Assembly: GCF_018785315.1 (NCBI RefSeq)
Contig: NZ_WQPN01000045.1
Span: forward strand, 1 to 43,622
Source: Clostridium sp. MCC353
GTDB lineage: Bacteria; Bacillota; Clostridia; Lachnospirales; Lachnospiraceae
DNA: 43,622 nt
Direction: 5' to 3'
The translations under genes and the position numbers were made by a program. Shown here in pieces: positions 7,974 through 16,362 of the stretch; position 1 is the stretch's first letter; the number at the start of each line of letters is the position of its first letter. The notes below the pieces were generated by a model. The model saw nothing but the letters and a program-made list of their open reading frames with translations. It was not told the origin of the DNA and did no database searches.

Positions 7974-9512
7974 CTATTTAACAAGCAAAGATTTCCCTGT
8001 CATCTCTTCAGGCTGTTCCAATCCCATCAGTTCAATCAAAGTAGGCGCGATATCTGCCAGGCAGCCGCCCTCTCTCAATTTATAAGAAGGATCTGCATTG
8101 ACCAGAATAAATGGCACTGGATTTGTGGTATGGGCGGTAAATGGATCCCCCGTCACATAATCCACCAGCTGTTCCGCGTTGCCGTGGTCGGCGCAGATGA
8201 ACATCACTCCGTCCACTTCCTTAATCGCTTCCACTGTTCTGCCCACGCAGTTGTCAACTGTCTCAATCGCTTTCACAGCCGCTGCTTCCACGCCGGTATG
8301 GCCAACCATGTCAGGGTTTGCAAAGTTTATGATGATCACATCATACTTGTCGGACTTAATGGCCTCCACCAGCTTGTCACAAACTTCAGGAGCGCTCATC
8401 TCCGGCTGTAAATCATAGGTTGCCACCTTAGGAGATTTAACCAGGATTCTGTCTTCCCCTTTATTGGGTTCTTCCACGCCTCCGTTAAAGAAGAAAGTCA
8501 CATGGGCATATTTCTCCGTCTCAGCAATTCTGGCCTGGGTTTTTCCATGGGCAGCCAGGAACTCGCCAAATGTATTGGTAATGCTCTCTTTGTGGAATGC
8601 CACCAGCTTATTCTGAATGGTTTCATCGTAATCGGTAAAGCAGACATAAGTCAGATCAAGGCGTTTTTCTCTGGCAAAACCGGTAAATTCATCATCGCAG
8701 AACGCTCTGGTGATTTCTCTCGCGCGGTCCGGGCGGAAATTATAGAAAATTACGGAATCGTGATCCTGAATTGTGGCAACCGGTCTGCCGTCCTCAGTCA
8801 CTACAAACGGAATTACGAATTCGTCATTTTTATCATCGTCGTAGGATGCCTGGATTCCTCCGGTGGCGCTGTCCGCTGTATTGCCCTGTCCCTTGGTGAG
8901 GGCGTTATAAGCCAGTTCCACACGGTCCCAGCGGTTGTCACGGTCCATAGCGTAATAACGGCCCATCACAGACGCCACTTTACCCACGCCGATTTTCTTC
9001 ATCTCATCTTCCAAAGCTGCCACAAACTCTTTTCCCGAAGCCGGAGGCGTATCACGTCCGTCCAGGAAACAGTGTACATATACTTTCTCAAGTCCGTTTC
9101 TCTTAGCCAGCTCCAGCAGACCATAGATATGGGTATTGTGGCTGTGAACTCCGCCGTCTGAAACCAATCCGAATAAATGAAGGGCGCTGTCGTTCTTTTT
9201 GCAGTTCTCTACGGCCTGTAAGAACGCCGGAACTTCAAAGAAATCGCCGTCCGCAATTGATTTGGTAATTCTGGTCAGTTCCTGATATACGATGCGGCCT
9301 GCGCCCATGTTCAAATGACCCACTTCCGAGTTTCCCATCTGTCCTTCCGGAAGCCCTACCGCCATGCCGCTTGCATTGCCCTTAACAAATGGACACTGGT
9401 TCATCAACTGGTCCATAACCGGCGTCCTGCCTTCGCAGACCGCATTGGCTTCACAGTTATCGTTTAATCCATATCCATCGAGTATCATTAAAACTACAGG
9501 CTTTTTACTCAT
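7974..9512 (-). CDS. gpmI: 2,3-bisphosphoglycerate-independent phosphoglycerate mutase
   Basis: 512 aa, the standard iPGM length. It interconverts 3- and 2-phosphoglycerate in glycolysis using two Mn ions and a phosphoserine. Asp12 lies in MILDGYG, the phospho-accepting Ser62 in GQMGNSEVGHLN, then DGRDTPP, YNFRPDRAREITRAF and the C-terminal ADHGNAEQ metal site. Start with GAAGGAGAAAG before ATG. Soluble cytoplasmic enzyme. In many relatives it follows gap-pgk-tpiA directly; here it is separated from them by about 11 kb and has its own promoter and terminator. Confidence 0.97.
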   Translation of the reverse strand: MSKKPVVLMILDGYGLNDNCEANAVCEGRTPVMDQLMNQCPFVKGNASGMAVGLPEGQMGNSEVGHLNMGAGRIVYQELTRITKSIADGDFFEVPAFLQAVENCKKNDSALHLFGLVSDGGVHSHNTHIYGLLELAKRNGLEKVYVHCFLDGRDTPPASGKEFVAALEDEMKKIGVGKVASVMGRYYAMDRDNRWDRVELAYNALTKGQGNTADSATGGIQASYDDDKNDEFVIPFVVTEDGRPVATIQDHDSVIFYNFRPDRAREITRAFCDDEFTGFAREKRLDLTYVCFTDYDETIQNKLVAFHKESITNTFGEFLAAHGKTQARIAETEKYAHVTFFFNGGVEEPNKGEDRILVKSPKVATYDLQPEMSAPEVCDKLVEAIKSDKYDVIIINFANPDMVGHTGVEAAAVKAIETVDNCVGRTVEAIKEVDGVMFICADHGNAEQLVDYVTGDPFTAHTTNPVPFILVNADPSYKLREGGCLADIAPTLIELMGLEQPEEMTGKSLLVK

Positions 9513-9603
9513 TTTCTTTCTCCTTCATCATTTTTACGCAGGACGCAATTGATTCCTGCTTGTTTATTTTAAATTATAAGCATACTAATTCTAACAATAC
9601 TAT

Positions 9604-9632
9604 ATTGTACATGATTTTATGCATTCTTGCAA
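9604..9632 (-). promoter_or_regulatory. gpmI promoter
   Basis: Minus strand TTGCAA (9627-9632), 17 bp, TACAAT (9604-9609). About 90 nt of leader before gpmI. Confidence 0.55.
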
Positions 9633-9784
9633 CAGAGGAATGACAATATTTTGTCAGTCTTTCCTTATATTTCCTATGCAAAATGCCATCATTTTTCTGC
9701 TTCCAGGCAAAAACTCCACGACAGGCCACTCCGATGTTTTCTTTTGCAGAAGAATCTGTTTTTGCATTCATATCTATGGGTTGA

Positions 9785-9897
9785 TGTTCATTTTATTAGT
9801 TATTAAAAATTTTTTGAACATTTTTATTGACAGTATATGGAATTAATGATATTGTCTATCTTGTTCATTTTTCGTGCATTATTTATTTTTATGAACA
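9785..9897. promoter_or_regulatory. Two TGTTCA-N24-TGAACA inverted pairs around the importer promoter
   Basis: TGTTCA at 9785-9790 pairs with TGAACA at 9815-9820, and TGTTCA at 9862-9867 pairs with TGAACA at 9892-9897. Both pairs span exactly 36 bp and lie on either side of the promoter, 77 bp apart. They may be operator pairs or, for the second, a leader hairpin. Confidence 0.45.
9827..9855 (+). promoter_or_regulatory. Promoter of the sugar ABC importer operon
   Basis: Consensus TTGACA (9827-9832), 17 bp, TATTGT (9850-9855). About 70 nt of leader before the first permease. Confidence 0.6.
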
Positions 9898-9928
9898 TCA
9901 TGTCATTTGATTAAGGAGGACTGCCACT

Positions 9929-10825
9929 ATGTCCCACATCCATTGTTCCAAAGCTCTAAAAGACGGTCTGGTTTTTGCCGCCTTTATACTGCCTGCTCTG
10001 GTCTTTCTCACCCTCTTCTGGCTGATTCCCATAGGGGCTTCCATAGGGATCAGCTTCACGGACTGGGATTATATGACTTCGGATTTTCACATCACCGGGC
10101 TGGAAAATTACCGTTCTCTTTTCAGGGACGACAGCTTTCGGAGCGCCTTGTCCCATACGTTATTATTCGCCCTGGAAACGGTGATCCCGGCAATGGGCCT
10201 GGGACTTTTGCTGGCTCTGGTTTTGTGGCCGGCAGGCAGACACACCATCTATTCCCTCATCCTATTCTCGCCCTGGATCACACCGGCTGTGGCCGTATCC
10301 ATCGTGTGGACCTGGATTTTTGAACCGGAAAGTGGATTGGCCAATTATCTCCTAAACCGGCTTGGGATGGAAGGTCTTCCCTGGCTTCACAGTTCCCAAA
10401 CAGCCCTTGCCAGCGTCGCCCTGGTAACTGTCTGGAAAAATCTGGGTTACGTCATGCTTTTATTCACAGGAGCGCTGTCCAGAATTCCAAAAGGATTATA
10501 TGAGGCGGCATCCATGGACGGAGCGGACAGTCTCCGGCGTTTCTTCTATATTACCCTGCCTCTGCTGCGCCCTGCTGTCCTGCTGGTGGGCCTTGTAACA
10601 GCGGCTGATTCCCTGAGGGCTTACGACCAAATCCAGATTTTGACCCAGGGAGGGCCTTCCGGCAGCACCCGTACTCTGTTATATCTCTATTATCAGTTGG
10701 GATTTGAACAGTTTAACATGGGAAAAGCGGCGGCGGCTGTCGTCGTCCTCATGGCTATAGGAATGTCGCTCGCTCTCTTGCAGACTTATATAAACCGAAA
10801 GGAAGGGCTGTCTGATGAACAATAA
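9929..10825 (+). CDS. Carbohydrate ABC transporter permease (MalF/UgpA type)
   Basis: 298 aa, six predicted membrane segments. The EAA loop that contacts the ATPase is EAASMDGADSLRRFFYITLP near 190, typical of carbohydrate uptake-1 (CUT1) importers. TAAGGAGGA precedes ATG. It is first of three genes (two permeases, then a lipoprotein), with an 11-nt overlap into the next. No ATPase is encoded; in Firmicutes a shared MsmX/UgpC-type ATPase usually serves. Substrate unknown, and no glycosidase accompanies it. Confidence 0.9.
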   Translation: MSHIHCSKALKDGLVFAAFILPALVFLTLFWLIPIGASIGISFTDWDYMTSDFHITGLENYRSLFRDDSFRSALSHTLLFALETVIPAMGLGLLLALVLWPAGRHTIYSLILFSPWITPAVAVSIVWTWIFEPESGLANYLLNRLGMEGLPWLHSSQTALASVALVTVWKNLGYVMLLFTGALSRIPKGLYEAASMDGADSLRRFFYITLPLLRPAVLLVGLVTAADSLRAYDQIQILTQGGPSGSTRTLLYLYYQLGFEQFNMGKAAAAVVVLMAIGMSLALLQTYINRKEGLSDEQ

Positions 10826-11672
10826 AAGAATCCGGGCTTCCGGAAAGAGGCATAATCCGGGCCGTCTGGCCGCCCATCTCCTATTGGGACCAGCCTGCTG
10901 CTTCACTATATTTCCATTTTTGTGGATGGCTGTCAGCTCTTTTAAAACAAAAGAGGAAGTGATGTCCCTTCACAATTTCTGGCCGGCGGTTCCCAGGTAT
11001 GAAAATTATATGACCGTACTGGGCAGTTCCCCCATTCCACGCTATCTTGCAAACAGCCTTTTTGTGGCAGTCTGCGTGGTCTTGATCCAGGTGGCCTGCT
11101 GTTCTCTTTTCGCGTATGCAGTCACTTTTATGAAGATCAAGTGCAGGGAAATACTGTTTAGGCTGGTGCTGTTCACTTATATGGTGCCCACAGCCGTAAC
11201 CTATATTCCCTGTTATATCATACTTTCCCGTATGGGGCTACTGGACAGCTACGGAGGACTGATTCTCTCGAACGGGGTAAGCGTATTCGGTATTTTCCTG
11301 CTCCGCCAGGCATTTAAGGCGGTTCCGGCTGAAACCATGGAAGCGGCCAGAGTGGACGGCGCGGGCCATTTTTCCATACTCGTAAAAATTGTAGTTCCAA
11401 TGACCCGCTCTTCATTTATAACTTTTATCCTGCTGTCCTTTATCAATACTTACAACAGCTATATGTGGCCTTCCCTTATTACGGATACACCAAAATTAAG
11501 CCTGGTATCCCAGGGGCTGAGACGATTTCTCTATGAAGGAGGGGCGTATGGAACCGAATGGTCACTTGTGATGGCTGCCGGAACCGTTGTGGTAGTCCCT
11601 TTGCTGCTGCTGTTTGCGGCATCCTGGAAATGGATTGTGGAAGGCATTACAGATTTGGGATGCAAAGGATAA
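10815..11672 (+). CDS. Carbohydrate ABC transporter permease (MalG/UgpE type)
   Basis: 285 aa, six membrane segments, with the EAA-loop motif MEAARVDGAGHFSILVKIVVP near 175. It forms the second half of the CUT1 permease heterodimer with the preceding gene, whose 3' end it overlaps by 11 nt (translational coupling). AAGGAAGGG lies 8 nt before ATG. Confidence 0.9.
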   Translation: MNNKRIRASGKRHNPGRLAAHLLLGPACCFTIFPFLWMAVSSFKTKEEVMSLHNFWPAVPRYENYMTVLGSSPIPRYLANSLFVAVCVVLIQVACCSLFAYAVTFMKIKCREILFRLVLFTYMVPTAVTYIPCYIILSRMGLLDSYGGLILSNGVSVFGIFLLRQAFKAVPAETMEAARVDGAGHFSILVKIVVPMTRSSFITFILLSFINTYNSYMWPSLITDTPKLSLVSQGLRRFLYEGGAYGTEWSLVMAAGTVVVVPLLLLFAASWKWIVEGITDLGCKG

Positions 11673-11710
11673 TTTCCTATAAAAAATATCATCTGCAAGG
11701 AGGAAATCAA

Positions 11711-13057
11711 ATGAACCGTAAAACATTGACAAAGAGGAAAATCTCTCAAAAAAGCTTCACTAAAAATTTCCGTACAGCCGCTTTAACAGCAGCTCTGTTT
11801 TCCCTGCTCCTCACCGGCTGTGGGGCAGCCGGCCAGCCAAAGGATGTCACAGCCGGCGGAAAGGTACAGGTCATGTTCTGGTACTCCGGAGGGAAAACTG
11901 CGGCCGGAGTGATGGAAGAAATCATCCAGGGCTACAACCAGTCCCAGGATCAATATCAGGTGACCGGCATACAGCAGGCAGACTACGACGAAACCTACAC
12001 CAAGCTTCAGGCAGGGATTGCCGGAAAAAATGCGCCAGACGTGGCTCTTTTGGATTCGGATAAATCCCGGAGCCTTATGGCGAAAAATCTGCTGGTGCCT
12101 ATGGATATCTACATAGAACAGGATCCTTCTTTTGACAGCAGCGGGCTGATTCCTGTATTTTACAACCAGTGCATTCAGGAGGACGGCACGCTGTTCGCCA
12201 TTCCCGCTTATGGTACCACTCAGGTAATGTACTATAACAGAGGCATTTTTGAACAATGCGGGATTGAACCGGATGCCATCAAAACCTGGCAGGATCTGGC
12301 AGAAGCGTCCGGCGGCATTTACAGGAAAACCGGCAGCAGCGCCTATGGCTGGGAACCCATGTGGGGCGCTGATAACCTGATCGATATGGCGCTCAGCAAC
12401 GGCGGGGCCATGATAAGCAGCGATAACACCACGGTTCTCATAGATTCAGAGCCATGGGTGGAGGCCTGGGAATCCGTACGAAAATGGATCCATGACGATA
12501 AGTCCATGGCCATCCACTACGGCGGCCAGGGCTGGGAATACTGGTACGCTACCATGGACGATGTGCTTCAGGATAAGGCGGGAGGTTATACCGGATCCTC
12601 CGGCGACCAGGCTGATCTGGACTTCTCAATCGTTGGCGCCATGGAACAGCCCGGATTCGGGGATCACGAATCCGCGCCGGTAGCCAGAGTCCTGCAGTTA
12701 GTCATGGTAGAAACAGGGAAGGACCGGACAAAGGACGGCGCTTATGAATTCATGAAGTATTTCACAGAAAACGCCCAGCAGGCCAAATGGTCCATGGCCA
12801 CCGGGTATATCCCGGTTCGAAAATCCACTTTGGACGATCCTGAATATAAAGCATATACGGAAGAAACCCCTCAGGCTCTCATCCCCTTTAACCAGTCCAT
12901 GCACGCCTCTCCTGATCCTATCGATCCCACAGGCGGCAAAATCTTTGACGCCCTGTCAATCGCCGCCGATCAGGTGGAGATAGAAAATGTCCCTGCGGAC
13001 ACAGCGCTGAAGGAGGCGGCAAAAACGGCTCAGGCGGCGTTGGATGAGGTGAAGTAA
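11711..13057 (+). CDS. Extracellular solute-binding lipoprotein (CUT1)
   Basis: 448 aa from the ATG at 11711, chosen because AAGGAGGAAATCAA precedes it and because a lipoprotein signal follows: basic start, hydrophobic stretch and LLLTGC with lipid Cys37. An in-frame ATG at 11558 is too far upstream and inside the permease gene. The body is a family-1 sugar-binding protein with alpha/beta lobes: VMFWYSGGKTA early, a Trp-rich region 200-300 and PIDPTGGKIFDALS near the end. It delivers the sugar to the two permeases. The stop codon lies inside a 78-bp perfect palindrome. Confidence 0.9.
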   Translation: MNRKTLTKRKISQKSFTKNFRTAALTAALFSLLLTGCGAAGQPKDVTAGGKVQVMFWYSGGKTAAGVMEEIIQGYNQSQDQYQVTGIQQADYDETYTKLQAGIAGKNAPDVALLDSDKSRSLMAKNLLVPMDIYIEQDPSFDSSGLIPVFYNQCIQEDGTLFAIPAYGTTQVMYYNRGIFEQCGIEPDAIKTWQDLAEASGGIYRKTGSSAYGWEPMWGADNLIDMALSNGGAMISSDNTTVLIDSEPWVEAWESVRKWIHDDKSMAIHYGGQGWEYWYATMDDVLQDKAGGYTGSSGDQADLDFSIVGAMEQPGFGDHESAPVARVLQLVMVETGKDRTKDGAYEFMKYFTENAQQAKWSMATGYIPVRKSTLDDPEYKAYTEETPQALIPFNQSMHASPDPIDPTGGKIFDALSIAADQVEIENVPADTALKEAAKTAQAALDEVK

Positions 13058-13129
13058 CGGGCGATTAAAGTAAAGGGTCAAGGCATTTTCGAAAATGCCT
13101 TGACCCTTTACTTTAATCGCCCGTTACTT
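13052..13129. terminator. Perfect 78-bp palindrome between convergent genes
   Basis: Each arm is 39 nt (13052-13090 and 13091-13129) with no mismatch and no spacer; the core is TTTTCGAAAA. It starts within the last codons of the binding protein and ends 7 nt before the dehydratase gene end. Probably a bidirectional terminator, though neither strand has a classic T run directly after the arms. Confidence 0.65.
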
Positions 13130-13136
13130 TAAATCC

Positions 13137-14858
13137 CTACTCCATATATCCGCCCTTCATCGGTGACACCGCATGTTCAGAGAAAATTTTAAGCACCCCT
13201 GAAGTATATTTTCTCGGCTTGGGAGACCATGCTTTCCTTCTCTCGGCCAGAACCGCATCGATTTCTTCCGGCGTTTTCTCCACTCCGTCAATGCCTATAA
13301 TTCTGAGAATCCGTTTTGGGATATTGATCTCAATCAGGTCATTCTCTTCTACTAGTGCGATTGGGCCTCCATCGGCGGCCTCTGGCGATACATGGCCGAT
13401 GGCCGGCCCTTTGGACGCGCCTGAAAAACGGCCGTCTGTAATCAGGGCTATTGTTTTTGCCAGTTCTTCATCGGAGGAAATCGCCTCGGTTGTATAGAAC
13501 ATCTCCGGCATGCCGCTTCCTTTAGGGCCTTCATAGCGGATGAGCACCGCATCCCCTGGCTTGATTTTCTTACTGATAACCGCTTCAATGGCATCCTCCT
13601 CGCAGTCAAACGGCCTCGCCTTTAACACTGCCGTATGCATCTCTTTTGGAGCCGCCGTATGCTTTACTTCCGCTCCTTCCGGCGCCAGGTTGCCTCTCAA
13701 TATGGCAATCGTGCCGTCCGTGCCGATGGGGTCGTCAAAGGTACGGATGATATCCGTGCGTTTTCTTCCCACCTTTTCCAGATAAGCGTCACATTTTTCA
13801 TAGAAACCGTTCTTTTTTAAGTCTTCCAGGTTCTCGCCCAGAGTTTTGCCGGTTACGGTCATGACATCCAGATGCAGCATACTCTTGATCTCTTCCATAA
13901 TTCTGGGAACGCCGCCTGCGTAGTAGAAATATTCTGCCGGCCATTTTCCGGCTGGTCTGATATCCAACAGGTAATGGGCGCCCCTATGCATTCTGTCAAA
14001 TGTATCCGCATCCAGTTCAAACCCGAACTCATGGGCAATGGCTGGAATGTGGAGCAGGGAGTTGGAGGAACCGGAAATCGCCGCATGCACCATAATTGCA
14101 TTTTCAAATGACTTCATGGTCACGATATCACCGGCTTTCATCCCTTTCTTGGCCAGTTCAACCGCCTGTTTCCCCGCCTTGTAAGCAACCTCTTTTAAAT
14201 CGGCGCAGGTGGCAGGCATGAGGGCGCTGCCCGGCAGCATGAGCCCCAGGGATTCAGCCATTACCTGCATGGTGGATGCGGTTCCCATAAAGGAACAGGC
14301 CCCGCAGGACGGACATGCATGATGTTTATAATAAGTGAGCTTTTCTTCGGAGATTTCACCTCTTTGGCACATGGCGCTGTACATGCCGATCTGTTCCAGT
14401 GTCAGCAGATCCGGCCCCGCTTCCATAACGCCTCCCGTCACCACGATGGACGGAATATTCAGCCTTCCGATGGCCATCAGATGCGCAGGAACCGCCTTGT
14501 CACAACTGGCCACAAATACACCTGCATCAAATGTAGTCGCATTAGCATGGATTTCAATCAAATTACAGATGGTATCTCTGGACGCCAAAGAATAGTTGAT
14601 CCCGTCATGTCCCTGGGACATGCCGTCGCAAATATCCGTAGCAAAATATCTGGCGCCTTTGCCGCCCTGTTCATTAATCCCTTTAACCGCTTCCTCTACA
14701 AATCCCAGAAGATGGGCGCTTCCCGGATGGCTGTCGCCAAATGTACTCTCCACCAGAATCTGCGGTTTTTCCAAATCCTCTACCTTCCATCCCATTCCCA
14801 TGCGAAGCGGATCCATCTCCGGCGCAATCGCCCGGGTTTCCTGGCTTTTTAACTTCAT
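13137..14858 (-). CDS. IlvD/Edd-family dehydratase (probable sugar-acid dehydratase)
   Basis: 573 aa from the ATG at 14858, where GGAGGATAAT precedes it; upstream in-frame ATGs lack this. Family features: CDK at 119-121, whose Lys is the carbamylated metal ligand, CGACSFMGTASTM at 185-197 and the C-terminal DGRFSG....GHVSPEA region. The usual first cluster Cys (PCN.H motif) is replaced: here HPGSAHL at 44-50. IlvD makes 2-keto acids for branched amino acids, and Edd-like paralogues dehydrate sugar acids. A FadR-type regulator next door and no other ilv genes favour a sugar-acid dehydratase. Its own promoter carries a possible operator for that regulator. Confidence 0.8.
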   Translation of the reverse strand: MKLKSQETRAIAPEMDPLRMGMGWKVEDLEKPQILVESTFGDSHPGSAHLLGFVEEAVKGINEQGGKGARYFATDICDGMSQGHDGINYSLASRDTICNLIEIHANATTFDAGVFVASCDKAVPAHLMAIGRLNIPSIVVTGGVMEAGPDLLTLEQIGMYSAMCQRGEISEEKLTYYKHHACPSCGACSFMGTASTMQVMAESLGLMLPGSALMPATCADLKEVAYKAGKQAVELAKKGMKAGDIVTMKSFENAIMVHAAISGSSNSLLHIPAIAHEFGFELDADTFDRMHRGAHYLLDIRPAGKWPAEYFYYAGGVPRIMEEIKSMLHLDVMTVTGKTLGENLEDLKKNGFYEKCDAYLEKVGRKRTDIIRTFDDPIGTDGTIAILRGNLAPEGAEVKHTAAPKEMHTAVLKARPFDCEEDAIEAVISKKIKPGDAVLIRYEGPKGSGMPEMFYTTEAISSDEELAKTIALITDGRFSGASKGPAIGHVSPEAADGGPIALVEENDLIEINIPKRILRIIGIDGVEKTPEEIDAVLAERRKAWSPKPRKYTSGVLKIFSEHAVSPMKGGYME

Positions 14859-14954
14859 ATTATCCTCCATTCTGCCGGCCCTTCGGCACGGCTGTGCGGG
14901 CGGCCCTCTGCTCACCCAATTTCAATTAGCGTTCCATTTTTCGTAATATCGCAG

Positions 14955-14969
14955 TCATAAGACGTATGA
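14955..14969. promoter_or_regulatory. Operator-like inverted repeat TCATA-N5-TATGA
   Basis: Lies just downstream of the dehydratase -10 (14988-14993), where a repressor would block transcription. Half-site size and spacing resemble operators of GntR/FadR-family proteins, and such a regulator is encoded next door. Confidence 0.4.
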
Positions 14970-14987
14970 TGTATTTTATAATTTAAA

Positions 14988-15014
14988 ATTATCACATATC
15001 GCTGTCTTTGTCAA
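14988..15014 (-). promoter_or_regulatory. Promoter of the IlvD/Edd dehydratase
   Basis: Minus strand TTGACA (15009-15014), 15-bp spacer and GATAAT (14988-14993) preceded by TGT, an extended -10 that could offset the short spacer. Confidence 0.5.
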
Positions 15015-15049
15015 TACAACTTCCATTTTTCTGCAGCACAGCAGTGACA

Positions 15050-15185
15050 GTTCAGACGGCGGTAAAATTGATTAAAAAAGCGGCGTCAAGCTCGTTTATA
15101 AGCTGTTTTTAACCAAGTTTCATACCGAATGGGCATCCTGATGGTTTTCGACCGTTTTTCGGTCAGGAAGGCGAGCCGTCTGAAC
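15050..15185. repeat. 136-bp element bounded by 11-bp inverted repeats
   Basis: GTTCAGACGGC at 15050-15060 is the exact complement of GCCGTCTGAAC at 15175-15185. A small hairpin, GACCG-tttt-CGGTC, lies inside near 15150-15163. No target-site duplication is obvious. It could be a structured RNA, a MITE-like remnant or a chance structure. Confidence 0.35.
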
Positions 15186-15367
15186 GTTACAAACACCAAC
15201 AATAACGGCGTTACTTACAAATCTGAGGTTTCGCGCATCCAATAGACATCATATGTATTTCAATTCATAAGCCGAATCTAAATAGCTATTCCGCCAATCC
15301 AAAAGGAGAGATGTCCCAGCATTGCATCCGACCATTCATCCTCTGCAAACCGGCATCTCTCCATCCG

Positions 15368-16063
15368 TCAATCCAATATGCTTTTTATCGCCCTCCGGTT
15401 GTACAAAAGATGCATCTGCATCGCACATCTGGCTCCCTCTCCGTCCTTTGCTGCAATGGCGTCCACAATTTCCCGATGGGTCTCTATGGTTTCCTCCTTC
15501 AGCCGTCCGTTGGTCACATCCACAAATACGGCAATGGAAGAATTGATAACCGGAACCAGTTTTTCCACCACCACATTGCCGCTGCACGCCGCAATCATCT
15601 TATGAAACAGGATGTCTTCTTCTAAATGGTTCTTTCCCTCGTGTATCATGGCTTCTACCTTTTCACACTGGACGTACAGGCCGCGTATCTGCTCTTCTCT
15701 GGCATGTTCTGCTGCCATCATGGCAATTTCCGGCTCCATCATGAGACGGACGCTTAAAAGATCCAGGGCCAGCCCCTTTTTGTCCTTCACAAAGGTCAGC
15801 CCCAGGGGATCTTCGATCACCCCCTGGCCTTCCGATACATATGTTCCCGCCCCTCTGCGGATTTCCACAATATTCCTGGATACCAGAATCTTAATGGCCT
15901 CTCTGACCGTGCTGCGGCCGACTCCGATCTGCCGGGCCAGCTCAAACTCATTGGGCAGTTTGGCCCCGGCTTCCAGGTCATTCTCAATAATATAATTCAA
16001 TATCAGATCCGCCGCCTGATCTGCTAACGGCCTTCCATTATATAAACCGCCTACATGTTCCAT
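15368..16063 (-). CDS. FadR/GntR-family transcriptional regulator
   Basis: 231 aa from the ATG at 16063, preceded by GGAAGGATTATT; an ATG 24 nt upstream has no ribosome site. The N-terminal winged helix (about 10-75) shows LPNEFELARQIGVGRSTVREAIKIL, and the C-terminal all-helical FCD domain carries His residues in ILFHKMIA, THREIVDA and MQMHLLYNRR that usually bind a metal and a carboxylate effector. Such regulators often control sugar-acid pathways, which fits the dehydratase downstream. Its mRNA leader is about 240 nt and contains a five-copy 16-bp repeat. It is divergent from the M55 peptidase gene. Confidence 0.85.
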   Translation of the reverse strand: MEHVGGLYNGRPLADQAADLILNYIIENDLEAGAKLPNEFELARQIGVGRSTVREAIKILVSRNIVEIRRGAGTYVSEGQGVIEDPLGLTFVKDKKGLALDLLSVRLMMEPEIAMMAAEHAREEQIRGLYVQCEKVEAMIHEGKNHLEEDILFHKMIAACSGNVVVEKLVPVINSSIAVFVDVTNGRLKEETIETHREIVDAIAAKDGEGARCAMQMHLLYNRRAIKSILD

Positions 16064-16101
16064 AATAATCCTTCCATTCCGAAGCATTTTTACGCAGATT
16101 C

Positions 16102-16181
16102 TGCATTACGCATCAATTGCATTATGCATCTACTGCGTTACGCATCCACTGCATCACGCATCCACTGCGCTACCCATCCAC
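16102..16181. repeat. Five tandem copies of a 16-bp repeat
   Basis: Units begin at 16102, 16118, 16134, 16150 and 16166. The consensus is TGCRTTAYGCATCNAC, with copy 3 reading TGCGTTACGCATCCAC. The first 11 bases of a unit are close to a palindrome (TGCGT-T-ACGCA, perfect in copies 2 and 3). A degenerate partial copy seems to precede the array near 16085-16101. It lies in the transcribed leader of the FadR-type gene, about 40 nt upstream of its start. Confidence 0.7.
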
Positions 16182-16310
16182 GCGCTGAGAATTCCAATTC
16201 CCATCTGCGGATCAAATTCGTGGCTCCGTCACAAATTCTGCCGTGGAATCAAGCCATCAGGATCATTTTTCCAATTATCCCTTCCCGTCTGATGTCTTCA
16301 CAGCATTACC

Positions 16311-16339
16311 ATCATAATATAAACCATTTTCTCTGTCAA
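16311..16339 (-). promoter_or_regulatory. Promoter of the FadR-type regulator
   Basis: Minus strand TTGACA (16334-16339), 17 bp, TATGAT (16311-16316), near consensus. It is back-to-back with the peptidase promoter, with 23 bp between the two -35 elements. Confidence 0.6.
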
Positions 16340-16362
16340 CAGTCCCTCTGCGGCCGGATATA

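Larger units (their letters stand above)
9513..9928. other. 416-bp divergent region between gpmI and ABC importer
   Basis: AT-rich. Holds the gpmI promoter, the importer promoter and two TGTTCA/TGAACA pairs of identical span. No gene seen. Confidence 0.6.
14859..15367. other. 509-bp gap between dehydratase and FadR-type regulator
   Basis: Holds the dehydratase promoter and operator-like repeat, plus a 136-bp segment (15050-15185) bounded by 11-bp inverted repeats. 15186-15367 shows no gene or clear signal. Confidence 0.6.

Noticed and set aside
11558-11710. Upstream start for the first binding lipoprotein
   Set aside because: It lies inside the permease gene and would bury the lipoprotein signal; the ATG at 11711 has a strong ribosome site.
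14319-14852. 177-codon plus-strand frame opposite the dehydratase
   Set aside because: Antisense shadow of a conserved enzyme gene.
16102-16181. CRISPR array
   Set aside because: Units are contiguous 16-mers with no spacers and no cas genes.
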